Assembly (NCBI GenBank): GCA_029865285.1
Contig: JAOUHE010000063.1
Location: 1-9,122 of the forward strand
Reading direction: 5' to 3'
Length of the DNA stretch: 9,122 nucleotides
DNA from: Chloroflexota bacterium
GTDB lineage: Bacteria; Chloroflexota; Limnocylindria; QHBO01
Shown here: in pieces, positions 5,932 through 9,122 of the stretch
Layout of the letters: the number at the start of each line of letters is the position of its first letter
Position numbering within the stretch: the stretch's first letter is position 1
Position numbers and translations under genes: made by a program
Notes under the pieces: generated by a model
The model's input: the letters and a program-made list of their open reading frames with translations, nothing else
Told to the model about the DNA's origin: nothing
The model's database searches: none

Positions 5932-7025
5932 TGCTGCGCTCCCTCGCCGCAGGCCGGGCAGGCGGGATCGCGCCAGACCTTCACCTCGCTGAACTCGGTC
6001 GACATCGCGTCGAACATGAGCAGGCGGCCGGCGAGCGTCTCCCCCACGCCGAGCACCAGCTTGAAGACCTCGTTGGCCTGGATCAGGCCCACGATCCCGG
6101 GCAGCACGCCGAGCACGCCGGCCACCGCGCAGGCGGGTGCCAGCTCGTCGGGCGGCTGGGTCGGGTACATGCAGCGGTAGCAGGGTCCAGCGAACGGCAC
6201 GAAGGTGGTCACCTGGCCGTCCCAACGGTAGATGGAGCCGTGGACGACCGGCTTCCGCAACCTGACGGCGGCGTCGTTGAGCAGGTAGCGGGTGTCGAAG
6301 TTGTCGGTCCCGTCGACGATGACATCGTAGTCCGCGATCAGGCGCTCCACGTTCTCGGAGGTCAGCCGCTCGCGGTGCTCCTTGACCCTCGTCTCGGGGT
6401 TAAGCGCGTTCAGCGTCAGGCGTGCGCTCTCGGTCTTGGGCATCCCCACCCGGTCCGAGGTGTGCAGCACCTGGCGCTGGAGATTGCTCTCGTCGACCAC
6501 GTCGTCGTCGACCAGGCCCAGGGTGCCGATCCCCGACGCCGCCAGGTAGAGCGCCACCGGCGATCCGAGCCCGCCGGCCCCGATCAGGAGAACACGCGAG
6601 TCGAGCAGCTTGCGCTGCCCGGCCTGGCCGATCTCGGGGATCAGCACCTGGCGGGAGTAGCGCAGCTGCTGGGCGGGCGTCAGGAGCTCCTGCGGCGCCT
6701 CCCAGGCTCCACCGAGCTGTCGCCAGTCGCGCAGCGATGCGCGCATGCTGACCACGTCGCGGTAGCCGTTCTGGATGAGCCACGCCGCAGCCCGTAGCGA
6801 GCGCGCGCCGACCGCGCAATGGACCAGCAGCGGTGCGTTCTTGTCCGGCACCACCTCGGCGGCGCGCGCCGGCAGATCGGCCAGCGGCAGCAGCGTGGCG
6901 TCGGGGATGTGGCCCGCGTTCCACTCGACCGGCTCGCGCACGTCGAGGATGCGGTAGCCCTGTGAAGCCAGATCGAGCGCCCCTTCGGCGCTCACCTCGC
7001 GTAGCTGGGTGGCTGGCGTGCTCAT
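5928..7025 (-). CDS. Rhodanese-ThiF/MoeB fusion, E1-like sulfur-carrier activating enzyme (MoeZ-like, swapped domain order)
   Basis: This 365-residue protein starts with a rhodanese domain (about 10-106) with active Cys70 in HCAVGARS, followed by a ThiF/MoeB adenylation domain (about 117-365). The E1 part shows the nucleotide loop GAGGLGSP (149-156), Asp173 in VDDD, NLQRQ (181-185), a likely catalytic Cys299 in ACAVAGVLG, and two zinc pairs, Cys282/Cys285 and Cys356/Cys359. It should adenylate the C-terminus of the CysO-like carrier and then deliver sulfur from the rhodanese persulfide. Mycobacterial MoeZ and eukaryotic MOCS3/Uba4 do the same chemistry with the rhodanese at the C-terminus; here the order is reversed. 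ATG 7025 is chosen because it overlaps the sufU stop (ATGA) and sits just before the rhodanese fold; the frame remains open upstream through sufU. It may also serve molybdopterin or thiamine carriers. Confidence 0.9.
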   Translation of the reverse strand: MSTPATQLREVSAEGALDLASQGYRILDVREPVEWNAGHIPDATLLPLADLPARAAEVVPDKNAPLLVHCAVGARSLRAAAWLIQNGYRDVVSMRASLRDWRQLGGAWEAPQELLTPAQQLRYSRQVLIPEIGQAGQRKLLDSRVLLIGAGGLGSPVALYLAASGIGTLGLVDDDVVDESNLQRQVLHTSDRVGMPKTESARLTLNALNPETRVKEHRERLTSENVERLIADYDVIVDGTDNFDTRYLLNDAAVRLRKPVVHGSIYRWDGQVTTFVPFAGPCYRCMYPTQPPDELAPACAVAGVLGVLPGIVGLIQANEVFKLVLGVGETLAGRLLMFDAMSTEFSEVKVWRDPACPACGEGAQQ

Positions 7026-7432
7026 CCGGTCATCGACTCGGCCTCGGCCGGCCATTCGAACTCGCCGCCGCGAACGGCGCCCTGCAGCACCTTGTAGGAG
7101 AGGAGCGCGCACTTGAGCCGGGCGGGGCCGATTGGCACGCCCAGCTCGTCGAGCAGGTCCTTCGGGTTCATGGCCCGGACCTGATCCAGGCTCTGGCCGC
7201 GCAGGCCGTCGGTCAGGATGCTGGCCGATGCCTGGCTGATGGCACAGCCGCGTCCATCGAAGCCGACATCGGTGATCGTCTCCCCGCCGGCGTCAAGGCG
7301 CAGGGTCATGCTCATCTCGTCGCCGCAGGTCGGGTTGGAATCGTCGAAGTGCAGGTCGTGGGGATCCAGGAATCCCTTGTTGTGCGGGTTCCGGTAGTGC
7401 TCCAGGATGAAGTCGCGGTACAGGTTGTCCAT
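7022..7432 (-). CDS. sufU: SufU-type zinc sulfurtransferase/scaffold protein
   Basis: The product has 136 residues and belongs to the IscU/SufU family. It carries Cys36 and Asp38 in NPTCGDE, Cys63 in GRGCAIS, and Cys108 in ARLKCALL. The RxKC context and the neighbour sufS point to SufU, which accepts persulfide sulfur from SufS at a zinc-bound cysteine and passes it to SUF cluster assembly. Cys63 and Cys108 are 45 residues apart. This resembles IscU and is about 18 residues shorter than in SufU of Bacillus subtilis or M. tuberculosis, so the usual SufU insertion is largely missing. The histidine that precedes the last cysteine in IscU is a lysine here. The gene starts 15 bases after sufS with an AGGA about 6 bases before ATG 7432, and its stop overlaps the next start. 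Confidence 0.92.
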   Translation of the reverse strand: MDNLYRDFILEHYRNPHNKGFLDPHDLHFDDSNPTCGDEMSMTLRLDAGGETITDVGFDGRGCAISQASASILTDGLRGQSLDQVRAMNPKDLLDELGVPIGPARLKCALLSYKVLQGAVRGGEFEWPAEAESMTG

Positions 7433-7447
7433 CGGTCCTGACTGGTC

Positions 7448-8725
7448 CTAGCTGAAGAGGTTCTGGCAGGCGCGAATCGCCGAGGCGAGCGCCTCGACGT
7501 CATCGGTGTCGTTGTAGACGTAGAAGCTGGCCCTGGTGGTGGCGGGGATGTCGTACCGCTGCATCACCGGCTGGGCACAGTGGTGGCCGGCTCGCACGGC
7601 GACCCCCTCGGAGTCAAAGACGGTGGCCACGTCGTGGGGATGGATCCCGTCAAGGACGAAGCTGATCACGCCGGCATGGATCGCCGGATCGTCCGGGCCC
7701 AACAGCCGAACGCCGGGAATCTCGCGGAGGGCGGCCCAGGCCTGCTCGAACAGGTAGCGTTCGTGCTCCCGGACTGCGTCCATGCCGAGGTCGGTCAGGT
7801 AGTTGATCGCCTCGCCGAGGCCGATAGCCTCCACGATGGCGGGGGTCCCGGCCTCGAACTTGTACGGAACCTCGTTCCACTCCGCCCCGTCGAGCGTGAC
7901 CTTGATGATCATGCTGCCTCCGGTCATGAAGGGCGGCATCGCCTCGAGCAGCTCGCGGCGGGCCCAGAGCACGCCGATTCCCGACGGCCCGAGCATCTTA
8001 TGGCCCGACAGCGCCAGGAAGTCACAGCCGAGGGCGGCAACATCGGTCGGCATGTGCGGCGCCGACTGCGCCGCATCGACCAGCACCAGAGCGCCTGCCT
8101 CGTGGGCGAGGCGCACGATCTCGGTCAGCGGGTTGATGGTGCCCAGCGCGTTGCTCACCCCGGCCACCGCGACGAGCTTGGGGCCGTTGGCCAGGTGCGC
8201 CCGGAGGTCGTCGGGATCAAGGCGGCCGTCGTCGGTGATCGACACGTAGTCGAGCGTGGCTCCCACCTCGCGGCAGAGCTGCTGCCACGGGACGATGTTG
8301 GCGTGATGCTCCAGCTGCGTGGTGAGCATCCGGTCGCCCGCGCGCAGGTTGGCGCGGCCCCAGCTGTACGCCACCAGGTTGATCGCCTCGGTGGCGTTGC
8401 GGGCGAAGACGATCTCGCGCGGTGACGCGGCCCCGACGAAGCGTGCGACCGTCGCGCGCGCCGCCTCGAAGCGTGCGGTGGCGTCCTCGGAGAGCTCGTA
8501 GATGCCGCGGTGCACGTTGGCGTAGTGATGCCCGTAGGCGTCGGCAATCGTTTCGATCACGCGCCGCGGCTTGGGGGCACTGGCGGCCGCGTCGAGGTAG
8601 ACGAGCCGCTTGCCGGTGCCGGTCGGCCTGTCGAAGACCGGGAAGTCGGTGCGCAACGCGGTGCCTGAGAACGCTCCGGGAATCCTCGAGCCGACTCCAG
8701 ATCCAGGCGTCATCTGTGTCGTCAT
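7448..8725 (-). CDS. sufS: SufS-type cysteine desulfurase
   Basis: This 425-residue class V aminotransferase-fold enzyme converts cysteine to alanine and an enzyme persulfide for iron-sulfur cluster assembly. Landmarks include LDAAASAPKP (44-53), the cofactor-stacking histidine in EHHAN (139-143), Asp217 and Gln220 in VDAAQ, and PLP lysine Lys243 in SGHKMLGPSG. The active Cys383 lies in RAGHHCAQPVM, a short ordered loop diagnostic of group II (SufS) rather than group I (IscS/NifS) enzymes. The first 25 residues or so are extra compared with compact homologues. ATG 8725 lies 9 bases after the sufC stop without a clear ribosome binding site; an in-frame ATG at 8713 is an alternative. SufU, 15 bases downstream, is the expected sulfur acceptor. 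Confidence 0.95.
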   Translation of the reverse strand: MTTQMTPGSGVGSRIPGAFSGTALRTDFPVFDRPTGTGKRLVYLDAAASAPKPRRVIETIADAYGHHYANVHRGIYELSEDATARFEAARATVARFVGAASPREIVFARNATEAINLVAYSWGRANLRAGDRMLTTQLEHHANIVPWQQLCREVGATLDYVSITDDGRLDPDDLRAHLANGPKLVAVAGVSNALGTINPLTEIVRLAHEAGALVLVDAAQSAPHMPTDVAALGCDFLALSGHKMLGPSGIGVLWARRELLEAMPPFMTGGSMIIKVTLDGAEWNEVPYKFEAGTPAIVEAIGLGEAINYLTDLGMDAVREHERYLFEQAWAALREIPGVRLLGPDDPAIHAGVISFVLDGIHPHDVATVFDSEGVAVRAGHHCAQPVMQRYDIPATTRASFYVYNDTDDVEALASAIRACQNLFS

Positions 8726-8731
8726 GGGGCC

Positions 8732-8737
8732 AGTCTA
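8732..8737 (-). promoter_or_regulatory. Possible internal -10 element before sufS
   Basis: On the minus strand TAGACT lies exactly 6 bases before the sufS ATG at 8725, matching the spacing seen before the M20 and M24 peptidase genes. Its TAG is also the sufC stop codon, so chance is a real alternative. The intervening GGCCCC contains no purine-rich ribosome binding site, in keeping with leaderless translation or with coupling to sufC. Confidence 0.27.
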
Positions 8738-9122
8738 GACGTGCTCTGCCACCGGCTCGACGACCGCGTCATCGGCGCCGTCGGGCAGACCGACCTGCTC
8801 GCGAACCCAGTCGTAGCCGTTCGCCTCGAGCTTGTGGGAGAGCTCCTCGCCGCCCGACATCACGATCCGGCCGTCGAGCATGACGTGAACGAAGCCCGGC
8901 TTCACGTAGTTCAGCATGCGCTGGTAGTGGGTGATCATGAGCACCCCCATCTCCGGCGAGAGGGTGGCGTTGATCCCCTCGGCCACCGTGCGCAGGGCGT
9001 CGATGTCGAGGCCCGAATCGGTCTCGTCGAGGATCGCCATGACCGGGTTGATGATGGCCATCTGGAGCATCTCGAGGCGCTTCTTCTCCCCGCCGGAGAA
9101 GCCGTCATTGACGTAGCGCGAG
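8735..9122 (-). CDS. sufC: SufC, ATPase of the SUF iron-sulfur assembly complex (3' part; 5' end beyond the window)
   Basis: About 129 C-terminal codons are present; the gene runs off the right edge, and the full family length is near 250 residues. The visible part begins with the ABC signature FSGGEKKRLEM, read from 9070-9100, followed by Walker B with the catalytic glutamate in AILDETDSGLDIDAL and the switch histidine in MITHYQRML. These exact contexts are characteristic of SufC rather than ABC transporters. SufC binds SufB and SufD in the cytoplasm and powers scaffold rearrangement during cluster assembly. The Walker A motif lies outside the window. SufB and SufD are not between sufC and sufS, so if they are in this operon they must lie upstream. 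The tail after GYDWVREQVG is short and acidic. Confidence 0.95.
   Translation of the reverse strand, partial: SRYVNDGFSGGEKKRLEMLQMAIINPVMAILDETDSGLDIDALRTVAEGINATLSPEMGVLMITHYQRMLNYVKPGFVHVMLDGRIVMSGGEELSHKLEANGYDWVREQVGLPDGADDAVVEPVAEHV

Noticed and set aside
5932..6225. Upstream extension of the cysO frame to 189 codons
   Set aside because: The extra part lies wholly inside the E1 domain in another frame and has no family similarity; the ATGA overlap at 5931 gives a CysO-sized protein.
7026..7112. Upstream extension of the rhodanese-E1 frame by 29 codons
   Set aside because: The extra residues are an arginine-rich shadow of sufU, whereas ATG 7025 overlaps the sufU stop and leads directly into the rhodanese fold.
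7580..8425. A 281-codon plus-strand frame opposite sufS
   Set aside because: Antisense shadow of sufS with low-complexity composition and no domain signature.

Overview
This is a gene-dense, very GC-rich bacterial window with short intergenic gaps and mostly G/C third codon positions. The closest family resemblances I can recognise (CysM, CysO, Mec and SufU) are to proteins of mycobacteria and other GC-rich Gram-positive-like lineages. The mixture would fit a Chloroflexota or Actinomycetota genome, but no marker here settles the phylum. I see no mobile elements, CRISPR arrays, tRNA or rRNA genes.

The left part (1-3154) is on the + strand. It holds a PlsC-type acyltransferase, a 90-residue three-helix membrane protein, an M20 (carnosinase-like) metallopeptidase, and a MerR/BldC-type regulator that overlaps the peptidase by a GTGA junction. 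The regulator converges with the minus-strand genes so tightly that both stop codons come from one CTAG palindrome at 3151-3154.

The rest (9122 down to 3151) is one tightly packed minus-strand block. In transcription order it is sufC (3' part only), sufS, sufU, a rhodanese-ThiF/MoeB fusion, cysO, cysM, a Mec-type JAMM protease, and an M24 aminopeptidase. Junctions are 4-base overlaps or gaps of 4-15 bases. This joins SUF iron-sulfur assembly to the protein-thiocarboxylate route of cysteine synthesis known from Mycobacterium tuberculosis (CysO-CysM-Mec with MoeZ). In that route the E1-like enzyme adenylates the C-terminal glycine of CysO and rhodanese-borne sulfur converts it to a thiocarboxylate. 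CysM transfers that sulfur to O-phosphoserine to give CysO-cysteine, and the JAMM protease releases cysteine.

The most interesting points are these. The CysO homologue ends in Gly-Gly-Ser-Arg rather than Gly-Gly, so it should need trimming, and a JAMM protease is encoded two genes away. The rhodanese domain lies N-terminal of the E1 domain, opposite to MoeZ/MOCS3. The pathway is embedded in a suf operon. SufU lacks most of the family's characteristic insertion. Four genes have a TANNNT hexamer 6-7 bases before the start codon, which suggests leaderless transcription.
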